DNA of 64,000 bases, taken from the NCBI GenBank assembly GCA_016185425.1, contig JACPNQ010000024.1, positions 62,001 through 126,000 of the forward strand, read 5' to 3'. Of the stretch, positions 33,589 to 42,742 are shown piece after piece. Each line of letters begins with the position of its first letter. Positions within the stretch are counted from its first letter, which is position 1. The position numbers were made by a program, and so were the translations under genes. The notes under the pieces are model-generated. The model worked only from the letters and a program-made list of their open reading frames with translations. It did not search any database and was not told the DNA's origin. Origin of the DNA: Acidobacteriota bacterium (GTDB lineage: Bacteria; Acidobacteriota; Terriglobia; Bryobacterales; Bryobacteraceae).

Positions 33589-34566
33589 ATGGATCGCCAG
33601 AAACTACTCATGATCTTTGGGGGCGCATTCGCGGCCGCCACGCTGTTGACGTGGTTTCTGTATTCGCAGACGATCGCACCGAAGAAGGAAAAGATGGTGA
33701 CGGTGCTGGCTGCGTCGGCGGATTTGCCGGCCGGCACGCGGGTACAGAAGGTTCATCTGAAGAAGGTTTCGATTCCGCAGACAACGGCGCCGCGGGGAAC
33801 GATGGCCGAGGAGGGATTGGCGCTGGACCGCGCGCTGCTGTATCCGGTGATGCAGAATGAGCCGCTGCTGGCAAACCGGCTTTCGAGCGTAACGGGCGCG
33901 GACGGTGTGGCATCGTTAATCGAGCCGGGTAAGCGTGCCGTTAGCGTGTCGGTGGCGGATGCGGCGAGCGCGGGCGGATTGATCCAGCCGCGAGCGCATG
34001 TGGACGTGTTGTTTACGAAGACGGGCTCGATGGCGGAAGCGGTGACATCGACGGTGCTGGAAGATGTGATCGTGCTATCGATCGGGCGCAACGTAGAGGC
34101 CGCCGGCGCAGCCTCCACGCCCGCTGCGGGAAGCACAACGGTCGCGCCAGCGGCAACATCGACGGGCAATCGAAGTGTGACGCTGCTGGTTACGCCGGAG
34201 CAGGCGCGAGTTGTGGAGTTAGCCAAGAATCAGGGAAAGATCAGCTTGTCGCTGCGCAATCCCAAGGATGCGGTGAAGAGCGAAGAGGTGCTGTCGGCGA
34301 CATCGGAGACGATTGATCCGGGCCTTGTCCTTCGAACCGCGAGGGCACGGGCCATGGCAACAGGGCGGATGCCGTCGCGCGGCTTGTTCAACATTCCGAA
34401 TCTAAAAGACGACAAGGCCTGGGCCGCGCTGGTGGGAGATGACCCGGCGCAGCGCCCGCCGGCGCCCGTAAAGCCGGCCGTGGAAAAGAAAGAGCCGCCC
34501 AAGCCGCGGGCGGTAATCGATGTATTCCGTGGGGACAAACACGTACAGGAAACGTTTCAAGACTAA
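33589..34566 (+). CDS. cpaB: Pilus assembly protein CpaB/RcpC
   Basis: A 325-residue periplasmic protein anchored by an N-terminal helix (LLMIFGGAFAAATLLTWFLY). The SAF domain follows (VTVLAASADLPAGTRVQKVHLKKVSIP), then NEPLLANRLS and the RcpC-type core GKRAVSVSVADAASAGGLIQPRAHVDVLFT. The C-terminus is Pro/Lys-rich. CpaB/RcpC works with the secretin in Tad pilus assembly. The start has a good AAGGAAAG Shine-Dalgarno site. Confidence 0.9.
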   Translation: MDRQKLLMIFGGAFAAATLLTWFLYSQTIAPKKEKMVTVLAASADLPAGTRVQKVHLKKVSIPQTTAPRGTMAEEGLALDRALLYPVMQNEPLLANRLSSVTGADGVASLIEPGKRAVSVSVADAASAGGLIQPRAHVDVLFTKTGSMAEAVTSTVLEDVIVLSIGRNVEAAGAASTPAAGSTTVAPAATSTGNRSVTLLVTPEQARVVELAKNQGKISLSLRNPKDAVKSEEVLSATSETIDPGLVLRTARARAMATGRMPSRGLFNIPNLKDDKAWAALVGDDPAQRPPAPVKPAVEKKEPPKPRAVIDVFRGDKHVQETFQD

Positions 34567-34593
34567 CAGCAGCCAGCCATCCCCAAATCACAC

Positions 34594-36024
34594 ATGAACA
34601 ATATTCGTCCTCTCTTTCAGTTGGCGGTGCTAAGCGTCACGGCGACTGCGGCTGTTATGATCGCGCAGACCGCGCCGCCGCGTGAATTAACGTTGATCAT
34701 CGGACGCGGCGAGTTGTTGCAATTCTCAAACGACGTAAAGACGGTGGCCGCGTCCGAGCCGAAGATCGCCGATGTATCGGTTGTGTCTCCCCGCGAAGTG
34801 ATGGTGAACGCGAGGGGTTTGGGCAAGTCGACCGTGATCGTGTGGGAAGCGGGCGATATTCCGCGGCGATACAACATCTCCGTGTTAGCCGACACGATGG
34901 AGTTCGAAGCCGTGAAGAAAGCTGTGCTGGAATCGGCCGCGGGGAATTCGATTGCCGTGACCGGAAACGCGGAGACCATGGTGCTGAGCGGAAAGGCGCA
35001 GAACGCGGAAGCGGCGAAGAAGGCGGAGGCGATTGCGTCGACCTTCGCGAAAAAGGTGGTGAACCTAATTCAGACTCCGCCGCCGGCCGAACTGCGGCAG
35101 GTGATGCTGGAAGTGAAGTTCGCGGCGATTGACCGCATTGCGCTGCAGGAGATTGGCTTCAACTTTTTGAGCCGGAATCCGAACACGCTGGGCGCTCTCT
35201 CCACGCAGCAGTTTTCGACGCCGCGATTCAGCCAGTTGCAGTTCCAGAATCAGAACTTTTCGAATACGACGCTTAACTTCGCCGACCTTCTCAACATGTT
35301 CGTGTTCCGGCCGGATTTGAATATCGGCGCGACGATCCGGGCGCTGCAATCCCGGAATCTGCTGCAGATGCTGGCCGAGCCGAACCTGATTGCGTTGGAG
35401 GGAAGGGAAGCCAGTTTTCTGGCCGGCGGGGAATTTCCGTTTCCGACGCTGACGGCGACATCGACAGGCGGCGCTACGGCGCCGGTAGTGACGGTGCAGT
35501 TCAAGAAGTTCGGAGTGCAGCTCGACTTCAAGCCGGAAATTACGACTGATAATCGCATCCATCTGAAGCTGAGGCCGCAGGTGAGCTCGCTCGATTTTGC
35601 GAACGCGGTGACGCTGCAGGGGTTTTTGATTCCCGCGGTAGCGACGCGGTTCGCGGAGACGGAAGCGATTTTGAACGACGGCGAGAGTTTCGCGGTAGCG
35701 GGGTTGATCGACAACCGGGTGATTCAGTCGATGAACCGGGTGAAGTGGCTCGGCGATGTTCCGGTAGTGGGGCAGTTGTTCCGCAGCCGGTCGACGCGCA
35801 AGACGAATGAAGAACTGCTGGTGGTGATTACGCCGCGCTTTGTGAAGCCGCTCGCGCCGGACCAGAAGCCCAAGATGCCTGACTGGGTGGAGGACTTTCT
35901 GCCGCCAACAGTGGAAGATAAAGACGCTGGCGCGAAGAAACGTCCGAAGATCAGCGCGAATCAAAAGAAGGACGCGGCGAAGCCGGAGTTTATTGGACCG
36001 CGTGGACACCAGGAACCCAAATAA
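34594..36024 (+). CDS. cpaC: Tad outer-membrane secretin CpaC/RcpA
   Basis: A 476-residue secretin, the outer-membrane channel of the pilus. It has a signal peptide (LAVLSVTATAAVMIAQ) and an N-terminal pilus-specific domain (ELTLIIGRGELLQFSNDVKTVA, VMVNARGLGKSTVIVW). A BON-like region around 110-150 comes next, then the secretin domain with VMLEVKFAAIDR, the gate region LLQMLAEPNLIALEGREASFLAGGEFPFP, VQLDFKPEI and the final VPVVGQLFRSRSTRKTNEELLVVITPRFV. The C-terminal tail is Lys-rich and may contact the TPR lipoprotein. The 3' end overlaps the next gene by about 30 bases. Confidence 0.93.
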   Translation: MNNIRPLFQLAVLSVTATAAVMIAQTAPPRELTLIIGRGELLQFSNDVKTVAASEPKIADVSVVSPREVMVNARGLGKSTVIVWEAGDIPRRYNISVLADTMEFEAVKKAVLESAAGNSIAVTGNAETMVLSGKAQNAEAAKKAEAIASTFAKKVVNLIQTPPPAELRQVMLEVKFAAIDRIALQEIGFNFLSRNPNTLGALSTQQFSTPRFSQLQFQNQNFSNTTLNFADLLNMFVFRPDLNIGATIRALQSRNLLQMLAEPNLIALEGREASFLAGGEFPFPTLTATSTGGATAPVVTVQFKKFGVQLDFKPEITTDNRIHLKLRPQVSSLDFANAVTLQGFLIPAVATRFAETEAILNDGESFAVAGLIDNRVIQSMNRVKWLGDVPVVGQLFRSRSTRKTNEELLVVITPRFVKPLAPDQKPKMPDWVEDFLPPTVEDKDAGAKKRPKISANQKKDAAKPEFIGPRGHQEPK

Positions 36025-37303
36025 CGTTGCGACGACTCCGCGGCGCGCGGGCGGCGAGGGCGGAACTGCGTCCTTCCAGATGGTGGTGCTGCTGGTGCCG
36101 GTCGTGTTTGGCCTGATGGGTTTTGCCGTTGATTTGGGCCGGCTGTATAGCGCGCGCAACGACTTAAAGATAGCCGCGAACTCGATGGCGCAGGCGGCCG
36201 CGGCGGAGTTGGCCGGGACAGCGGTTTCGATTGAGAACGCGGCGACGGCGGGAAATTACGCGATCAGCACCGCGAACGGGCGGGGGAATCTTTACGATTT
36301 CGGCGGGAACCAGATCGGGCAGTCGAATGGAAATCTGAATAGCGAGGCGCCGGCGCTGACATTTTTCGACACCATTGCCTCGGCACTCGGTACGGAGGGC
36401 GCGACGGGCGGAGAGGCGGGCGCGACGACGGCAAAGCATGTGAAGGTCACAGTGCGCGGGGAGGCGCCGCTGGTATTCTGGCGATTCCTTTCTCTGGCGC
36501 AGGAGGGGCGGCTGAACCTGGTTGCGCAGGCTGTGGCCGGAGTGAGCGCGCCGGTGTGCCAGGCGTGCGGTATCGAACCGATCGCGCTGCAGGCGATTTC
36601 GCAGGACGATCCGGCCGACTTTGGGTTTACCGCCGGGTCACGGTACACCCTCGGGTATTTGTGTAACGGCGGGCCGACGCCGGCGCCGATTGCAAATACC
36701 GTGCAACGCGTGCCGTACGTGCTGCTGAATCGATACAACGAGAGCGCGACAGTGCTCTCCGATGAGTACACACAGCTCTACCGTTTTGGAGCCATGGGCC
36801 TGGCCGCGAACACGGACACGACCTTTTCCTGCGTGCGGTACAACGCGGAAGAGACGATCTGGGTGAACGCGGCGCCGCTGGCGTGCAACCAGAGCCGCGT
36901 GAATAATCAGATCTCCACGTTCCTTTGTGGACTAGCGGCCCGGTTCGACAATACAACGGTTCCTGCCATATGCAATGCCGTGCCGGAGACGGATACGATT
37001 CTGGGCGCGTCGAACATCGATAGCGACATCACCGATACCGAAGACTACACGGCGTACACGGGCAACCGGCGGCGCGTGATCACGGTGGCGATTGTCGACA
37101 CGGCATCAAGCTCGACGATGGTGGTGCTGGGGTTCCGGCAGTTCCTGCTTGAGCCGGCGGCGGGTGATGTGACGCTGAACGCGTCCGACTCCAATGGGCG
37201 TTTCGCGGCGCTATATTTGGGGTCGGTGATGCCAGTGAGGGCGGGCCGGTTTGACGGCTGCTCGCTGACGACGGGCCCCGGCAAGGTGGTGTTGCATCAA
37301 TGA
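35993..37303 (+). CDS. tadG: TadG-like pilus assembly protein
   Basis: A 436-residue protein with one N-terminal membrane helix (MVVLLVPVVFGLMGFAVDLGRLY) followed by the TadG signature SARNDLKIAANSMAQAAAAELAG. The rest is a large extracytoplasmic domain rich in cysteine (CQAC, LCNGG, SCVRYN, LACNQ, FLCGL, AICNAV, DGCSL). TadG-like proteins (putative Flp assembly, TadE/G group) are thought to act as minor pseudopilins or adhesins. The start is TTG 35993 or GTG 36002; both overlap the secretin gene. Confidence 0.85.
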   Translation: MDRVDTRNPNNVATTPRRAGGEGGTASFQMVVLLVPVVFGLMGFAVDLGRLYSARNDLKIAANSMAQAAAAELAGTAVSIENAATAGNYAISTANGRGNLYDFGGNQIGQSNGNLNSEAPALTFFDTIASALGTEGATGGEAGATTAKHVKVTVRGEAPLVFWRFLSLAQEGRLNLVAQAVAGVSAPVCQACGIEPIALQAISQDDPADFGFTAGSRYTLGYLCNGGPTPAPIANTVQRVPYVLLNRYNESATVLSDEYTQLYRFGAMGLAANTDTTFSCVRYNAEETIWVNAAPLACNQSRVNNQISTFLCGLAARFDNTTVPAICNAVPETDTILGASNIDSDITDTEDYTAYTGNRRRVITVAIVDTASSSTMVVLGFRQFLLEPAAGDVTLNASDSNGRFAALYLGSVMPVRAGRFDGCSLTTGPGKVVLHQ

Positions 37304-37803
37304 CACGGCGGGGCGAGTACGGAAACACGCTGATGGAGGCGATGCTGCTCTTGCCGGTTGCGTTCATGCTGTTATTCGGCATGGTGGAATTGGCGCGGAT
37401 TTCGTGGACCTACTTCACACTGCAGAAGATTCTGTACACCATCGGACGTTACGCGGCGGTGCAACCGGCAGTGAATTTTTGCGACGATGCGGACCCGATA
37501 CTGGCCGATGCCAAAAACCTGGCATTGCGAGGAATCGGCGACGCGGCCGGCGACTTGCAGCTTTCGGCGCTGACGGCGGACCTGATTCAGATCCGGCTGG
37601 AACGGGTGCGGACGGATACGCCATCGCTGGGAGATTGTGAATGCTCGGCGGCGGGCTGCGACAACGCGCAGGGCGGACGCGGACCGGATTTTGTCGTGGT
37701 GTCGGTGAACGGCGGCTACTCCGTGCGCACGAACATACCGTTTGTGCCTTCGGAAACTTTCCTGCTGCGGCCGGTGGTGAGGGTGCCCTATGGCGCGCTA
37801 TAA
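37300..37803 (+). CDS. tadE: TadE-like pseudopilin
   Basis: A 167-residue TadE-family protein with EYGNTLMEAMLLLPVAFMLLFGMVELARI, i.e. a helix that starts with a Glu and has the TadE-type E-x-A core, then FTLQKILYTIGRYAAV. The extracytoplasmic part has cysteines in FCDD and DCECSAAGCD. TadE-like proteins are processed by the prepilin peptidase and are minor pilus components. It overlaps the previous gene by four bases (ATGA). Confidence 0.88.
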   Translation: MTRRGEYGNTLMEAMLLLPVAFMLLFGMVELARISWTYFTLQKILYTIGRYAAVQPAVNFCDDADPILADAKNLALRGIGDAAGDLQLSALTADLIQIRLERVRTDTPSLGDCECSAAGCDNAQGGRGPDFVVVSVNGGYSVRTNIPFVPSETFLLRPVVRVPYGAL

Positions 37804-38323
37804 CCGCAGCGTCAGCAGAAGCCGCGCGATGCAAGGTGGGCAGGCGGCGACGGAGTACGTGATCGTCTCGGGGGGCGTGTTACTGCCAGTGACGATGATG
37901 CTGGTATTCACGGCGCAGATCATGTGGGTGTGGCATTCCGGTGTGGAGTGGACGCGGGAAGGCGCCAGGTACGCGGCGACGCATTGCTATCAGGCAAGTG
38001 GAGACAATGTGCGGACATGGATGCGGACACACGTACCGCCGCATCTCGATCAGCAGGAGTTTTCGCAAGGCACAGCGGAGATTCAGATCAACTACTACAC
38101 ACGCAACGCGGAAACGGGAACGCTGGAAGATTTCGCATGCAGCGGAGGCGATTGCAGCACAGAATGCGTGCCGGACGCCGTGACGATCCGGATTGGCGGC
38201 TACCAATACCGCACGTTTCTGAACTATCTGGGCATTCAGCCGATCACGATTCCGAATTTCATGACGTCGATGCCGATTGAGAGCGCGGGTTGCGACCCGG
38301 AGGCCGGCACGTGCCTGCCATAG
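37790..38323 (+). CDS. Second TadE/TadF-like pseudopilin
   Basis: A 177-residue protein with GGQAATEYVIVSGGVLLPVTMMLVFTAQI: the Glu-Tyr at the start of the helix mimics the Flp/TadE processing site. The outer domain starts with WTREGARYAAT, shared with TadE-type proteins, and has paired cysteines (ACSGGDCSTEC, then GCDPEAGTC). Together with the two genes before it, it makes the minor-pilin set. It overlaps the previous gene by 14 bases. Confidence 0.82.
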   Translation: MARYNRSVSRSRAMQGGQAATEYVIVSGGVLLPVTMMLVFTAQIMWVWHSGVEWTREGARYAATHCYQASGDNVRTWMRTHVPPHLDQQEFSQGTAEIQINYYTRNAETGTLEDFACSGGDCSTECVPDAVTIRIGGYQYRTFLNYLGIQPITIPNFMTSMPIESAGCDPEAGTCLP

Positions 38324-38331
38324 GAGAATAG

Positions 38332-39507
38332 ATGTCGTTCACGCTACTAATTGCTTCCTCTGACGATCAGGTGCGAGACCTGGTTCGCGATAGTGTAACC
38401 AACACGCCGAACGCGCGCGTTGTTGGCGAGTATCCGGACGTGAGCCCGAACCTGTATATCCGCGTGTTGCAGGACGTGGAGCGGCATCCGGACGCGGCGC
38501 TTTTCCTGGACATTTCGGCCGATCCGGTGAACGGGATCAAATCGCTGGAAAAGCTGAAGCAGGCGGTGCCGGATTTGTACGTGATCGTTTGCGACTACTC
38601 CGAGGACGGCGAAAGCATTCTGCTGACGATCCGCAGCGGCGCGAACGATTATCTGACGATGCCGGTGAAGCGCAGTGATCTGCGGGACGCATTGACACGG
38701 CTGGAACGGACGCCGCGCCGGAACATTATGGGCGGCAGCCAGTTGGGAAGGATTTATACATTCCTGGGAGCGAAGGGCGGCGTCGGCACGACGGCGCTGG
38801 CGGTGAACTTCGCGACGATCCTGGCGCAGCGGAAAAAGCAGACGGTGATGCTGGATGTGAACTGGACGGCGAACGATGTGTCGATGCAGTTGGGCGCGGC
38901 GCCGCAGTACACGCTGCTGGAAGTGGGCGAGAATCTCGACCGCATGGACCAGACGCTGTTCGAGGGTTTCGTGACACGCGACCCAGCCGGGTTTTTGCTT
39001 GTTGGGCCGCCGGATTCCCTGGAACAGCCGAGGTCGCTGTTCTCCGATTCGATGCTGCGGGAGTTCACGACGTTTCTGGTGGAGAAGTATGAGGCGATCG
39101 TGATGGACGCGGGTTGCGATCTGTCGAACGATCTGACTTTAGGCGCGCTGCAGGTTTCGACAACCGTGTTCTTAGTGACGACCCAGGAGTTCCCCGCGAT
39201 TCGCAACACGCAGCGATACCTGAGCTACCTGATGCGGCTGGGCTTCACGCAGGACCAGATCAAGATTGTCATCAACAAGTATCAGAAGAAGGCGAATTCG
39301 CAGGTCGCATCGCTGGAACAGGTGACGCAGACGCTGAATCAGCCTGTTTTTTATGGCATTCCGGATTCAACGGCAATGCTGGCGAGCATTAACCGGGCGC
39401 GGCCGCTGGTGACGGACCGCCAAGCGTTCCCCGATATGGATCGCGTGCTGCGCGCGTTCGCCGATAAGGTGACCGGTGTGAAAAAGGAGCTCGCCCAGAC
39501 GGCGTAA
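38332..39507 (+). CDS. cpaE: TadZ/CpaE pilus localisation ATPase
   Basis: A 391-residue protein with an N-terminal receiver-like domain (about 1-120; TLLIASSDDQVRDLV, ALFLDISAD, ANDYLTMPV) and a MinD/ParA-type ATPase domain with deviant Walker A LGAKGGVGTTALAVN. TadZ/CpaE places the Tad machinery at its site in the cell, using ATP-bound dimers. Downstream motifs include VMLDVNW and VMDAGCDLSNDL. The Asp-to-Lys geometry of true response regulators is not complete, so phosphorylation is unlikely. Confidence 0.9.
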   Translation: MSFTLLIASSDDQVRDLVRDSVTNTPNARVVGEYPDVSPNLYIRVLQDVERHPDAALFLDISADPVNGIKSLEKLKQAVPDLYVIVCDYSEDGESILLTIRSGANDYLTMPVKRSDLRDALTRLERTPRRNIMGGSQLGRIYTFLGAKGGVGTTALAVNFATILAQRKKQTVMLDVNWTANDVSMQLGAAPQYTLLEVGENLDRMDQTLFEGFVTRDPAGFLLVGPPDSLEQPRSLFSDSMLREFTTFLVEKYEAIVMDAGCDLSNDLTLGALQVSTTVFLVTTQEFPAIRNTQRYLSYLMRLGFTQDQIKIVINKYQKKANSQVASLEQVTQTLNQPVFYGIPDSTAMLASINRARPLVTDRQAFPDMDRVLRAFADKVTGVKKELAQTA

Positions 39508-39513
39508 CGACGC

Positions 39514-40827
39514 ATGGCAAGCCGCGCTACACCACGCCCCGCCGCCGGCGCCGACCGTTGGTTCAGCATCAAGACGCGCATCCACGCGAAGCTGCTGACG
39601 GTGCTGACTCCGGAGCAACTGCGCTCGCTGAACAAAGACGGCGTGCGCGAGCAGTTGGGCGTGAACATCGAGCGAATCGTTCGCGACGAGGGTATTCCGC
39701 TTAACGCGGGCGAGCGAGATCGGCTGATTGAGGAAGTACTCGATGAAGTCTTCGGGCTGGGTCCGCTGGAAGGGTTGATGAAGGACGCAACCATCAGCGA
39801 CATCATGGTGAACGGGCCGGATTCGATCTATGTGGAGCGGTTCGGGAAAGTGGTGGAGACGAGCGTACGGTTCAAGGACACGGCGCATGTGCGGACGATT
39901 ATCGACCGCATTGTGTCGAACATCGGGCGGCGCATCGACGATTCGTCACCGATTGTAGACGCGCGCCTGGCCGACGGGAGCCGCGTTTGCGCGGTGATTC
40001 CGCCGCTGTCGTTGAACGGCCCGGTGATGTCGATTCGCCGGTTCGGCAAGAAGCTGCTGACGGTGGAGGACTTGATCCGGATCGATTCCTTTACGCCGGG
40101 GATTATCGAGTTTCTTGCCGGGGCTGTGAAGGCGCGGTTGAATATCGTTGTGTCGGGCGGTTCGGGCTCGGGAAAGACGACGATGCTGAACACGCTCTCG
40201 CGATTCATTCGCGAGGAAGAACGTGTGGTGACAATCGAAGATACCGCCGAACTGCAGATGCAGCAGGAGCACGTGGTGCGGTTGGAGACGCGTCCGATCA
40301 ACATTGAAGGCGCCGGCGCGATTACGCAGAGAGATTTGGTGATCAATGCACTGCGTATGCGTCCGGACCGCATTATCATCGGTGAGTGCCGCGGGCCTGA
40401 GGCGATGGACATGATGCAGGCGATGAACACGGGCCACGACGGATCGATGACGACGACCCACGCGAATACCGGGCGCGACGCCTTTTCGCGGCTGGAGACG
40501 ATGGTGATGATGGCGAGCTCCAGCATCCCCGATCGCGTGATCCGGCAGATGCTCGCGAGTGCGGTGAATCTTGTAGTGCATTGTGCGCGATTGACGGACG
40601 GCACGCGCAAGGTAGTGAGCATCTCCGAGGTCGCCGGGATGGAAGACGACGAACTGCGGATTGAAGATATTTTCCGGTTCGAGCGGGAGGGCATCAGTCC
40701 GGATGGGCGGGTACTCGGACGGTTCCGCGGGCAGAATTACAGGCCGATCTGCGCGGATCGAATTCGCGCGTACGGCATTCACGTGGAGGATGCTGTTTAC
40801 GATGAAGTCCATGAGGTGAGGGACTGA
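39514..40827 (+). CDS. tadA: Tad secretion ATPase TadA/CpaF
   Basis: A 437-residue traffic ATPase that powers pilus extension (and, in the Caulobacter homologue CpaF, retraction). Motifs: DIMVNGPDSIYVERFGK at the N-domain, Walker A VSGGSGSGKTTMLN, the Asp box VTIEDTAELQMQ, Walker B RIIIGECRGPEAMDM and the His box MTTTHANTGRDAFSRLE. All catalytic elements are intact. Its stop overlaps the tadB ATG (TGATG). Confidence 0.95.
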   Translation: MASRATPRPAAGADRWFSIKTRIHAKLLTVLTPEQLRSLNKDGVREQLGVNIERIVRDEGIPLNAGERDRLIEEVLDEVFGLGPLEGLMKDATISDIMVNGPDSIYVERFGKVVETSVRFKDTAHVRTIIDRIVSNIGRRIDDSSPIVDARLADGSRVCAVIPPLSLNGPVMSIRRFGKKLLTVEDLIRIDSFTPGIIEFLAGAVKARLNIVVSGGSGSGKTTMLNTLSRFIREEERVVTIEDTAELQMQQEHVVRLETRPINIEGAGAITQRDLVINALRMRPDRIIIGECRGPEAMDMMQAMNTGHDGSMTTTHANTGRDAFSRLETMVMMASSSIPDRVIRQMLASAVNLVVHCARLTDGTRKVVSISEVAGMEDDELRIEDIFRFEREGISPDGRVLGRFRGQNYRPICADRIRAYGIHVEDAVYDEVHEVRD

Positions 40828-41804
40828 TGCTCCTCTTCTTCCTGGTGGCGTTTCTGATCTTCGCTGGCGCACTTTTCGCGGCCGGATACTACGTGTTCGC
40901 GATTCCGGAGAAGGCGGCGGCGGGAACGGTGCAGCAGCGGCTGCGGGAGTTGCGCGCACATGCGGCAGGCGGAGAGCGGCGGACGTCGCGGGCGGACCTC
41001 TTCCGGCGGGAGGAGCGCGGGAATTTTGCCTGGCTGGGTGAGTTGATCAGCGGTGGCGGCGCGTTGTTGAAACTGCAGAAGATCATCAACCAGGCGGACA
41101 TGAAGTATCGAGCGGCCGATGTGGCGGGGTTGACCCTGCTGCTGTTTCTTGGCGCGTTCCTTGCGCTCGGCCTGTTTATTCCGCTGATGGCGCTACGCGC
41201 GGTTTTTGCGGTGCTGATCGCGTTGATTCCGCTATTCATCATCTCGCGGAGGCGCACGAAGCGGCTGGCGAAGTTCGAACATCAACTGCCGGACTCGATC
41301 GATCTATTCAATCGCTCGATGCGTGCCGGGCACAACATCCAATCCGGCCTCGAGACGATTTCGACGGAATCGGCCGATCCGATGAAGCAGGAATTCAAGA
41401 AGGTGATGGAGGAGATGGGGCTTGGTTCGACGCTCGACGCGGCACTTCATAACCTTGGTGAGCGGATGCCGCTGATCGACCTCAAGTTCTTTATCACGGG
41501 TTTGATTCTGCAACGGCAGACTGGCGCGAACATGGTGGCGGTGCTGGAGAATTTGTCGATGCTGGTGCGCGAGCGGCTATCGCTGCAGGAGAAATTGAAA
41601 GCGGCTACGGCGCAGCAGCGCTATTCGGCGACGCTGCTTTGCGGGATGCCGGTGGGATTCGCGATTGTGCTGTGGTTCATGAAGCCGGAGTACATCGATA
41701 TTCTGATGAACGACGATACCGGCAGTAAGTTCTTTATCTACGCGGTCATTTCCGAGATTCTGGGGATCCTTGTGATTCGTAAGATGTCGAGTCCAAAAAT
41801 ATGA
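40827..41804 (+). CDS. tadB: Tad inner-membrane platform protein TadB
   Basis: A 325-residue T2SF-type membrane protein, one of the pair of platform proteins that couple TadA to the pilus. It has an N-terminal helix (LLFFLVAFLIFAGALF), two helices near 105-150, and a T2SF cytoplasmic region (FEHQLPDSIDLFNRSMRAGHNIQSGLE) that ends with a helix near 280-300. It overlaps tadA by one base and tadC by four. Confidence 0.92.
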   Translation: MLLFFLVAFLIFAGALFAAGYYVFAIPEKAAAGTVQQRLRELRAHAAGGERRTSRADLFRREERGNFAWLGELISGGGALLKLQKIINQADMKYRAADVAGLTLLLFLGAFLALGLFIPLMALRAVFAVLIALIPLFIISRRRTKRLAKFEHQLPDSIDLFNRSMRAGHNIQSGLETISTESADPMKQEFKKVMEEMGLGSTLDAALHNLGERMPLIDLKFFITGLILQRQTGANMVAVLENLSMLVRERLSLQEKLKAATAQQRYSATLLCGMPVGFAIVLWFMKPEYIDILMNDDTGSKFFIYAVISEILGILVIRKMSSPKI

Positions 41805-42742
41805 TCAACGCTCTCTTTTTCGTTTTCATGTTCGCGGCGCTGGCGGCGATGGTGTGGGCGGGAATGCAACTCTTGCAGCCGCAGGAAAATCCGCTGGATG
41901 AGCGCCTGGATGAATTGATGGCGACGCGGCGGCAGAGCGAGTCGCGCGGGGGGAACAAGCGAAGGCTTGGCGGTGGTTTCCTGAACAGCTTCCTGTATTT
42001 TGTGTCGTTGATTCCGGGCGTGGACAGCGTGTTGGAAGAGAGCGAGCAGTTGTTGCGGCAAGGCGGGTTTCGCAATCGCGAGGGGCTGGCCTGGTATGCG
42101 ATTTTCAACCTCGCCTTTTTGATTGCGCTGCTGGTTGGATCCTGGATGGTCCAGGAAGATTCGAAGCCGCTGTTCTCGAAGGCGCTGGGACTGGCGCCGG
42201 CATTTTTGCTGGGCTGGCTGCTGCCGAAGCAGGTGCTTTACCGGCTGATGAGACGATACAAAAACAAGTTGCAGGAGGCGCTGCCGGATACGGTGGATCT
42301 GCTGGGCATCGTGTTGGGGACGGGGTTGGCGCTGGACCAAGCGATCAGCCGCGTATGCGAGGAGATGCAGTTTATCTACCCGGAACTGTCGGCGGAGTTC
42401 TATACCGTGGTGATGCAAGTGAAGGCAGGGCAGGACCGGAGCAAGGCGTTCCAGCAGTTGGTGAAGCGCACGGGGATTGAGGACATCAAATCGCTGGCGG
42501 CGATGATTATTCAGTCGGAGCGATTCGGCACCAGCCTTTCGCAGGCGCTGAAGGTTTACGCGGACGCGCTGCGGATGCGGCGGCGATTGCGCGGGGAGAA
42601 GGCGGTGGGCGAGGCGGGCATCAAGATGGTGCTGGCGACGGTCGTCTTTATTTTGCCCGTGGTGTTTATCATCACCCTGGTGCCGGCGATGCTGACGATG
42701 TTGAACAATTTGCGCGGCGGGATCGGGGCGCCGGCGCGGTAG
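41801..42742 (+). CDS. tadC: Tad inner-membrane platform protein TadC
   Basis: A 313-residue partner of TadB with the same T2SF arrangement: N-terminal helix, paired helices near 95-145, the cytoplasmic core LPDTVDLLGIVLGTGLALDQAISRVCEEM, the TadC-type SERFGTSLSQALKVYADALRMRRRLRGEK, and a last helix (VLATVVFILPVVFIITLVPAML). It is the last gene of the locus. Its stop TAG is directly next to the stop of the convergent CoA-binding gene with no base between. Confidence 0.92.
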   Translation: MINALFFVFMFAALAAMVWAGMQLLQPQENPLDERLDELMATRRQSESRGGNKRRLGGGFLNSFLYFVSLIPGVDSVLEESEQLLRQGGFRNREGLAWYAIFNLAFLIALLVGSWMVQEDSKPLFSKALGLAPAFLLGWLLPKQVLYRLMRRYKNKLQEALPDTVDLLGIVLGTGLALDQAISRVCEEMQFIYPELSAEFYTVVMQVKAGQDRSKAFQQLVKRTGIEDIKSLAAMIIQSERFGTSLSQALKVYADALRMRRRLRGEKAVGEAGIKMVLATVVFILPVVFIITLVPAMLTMLNNLRGGIGAPAR

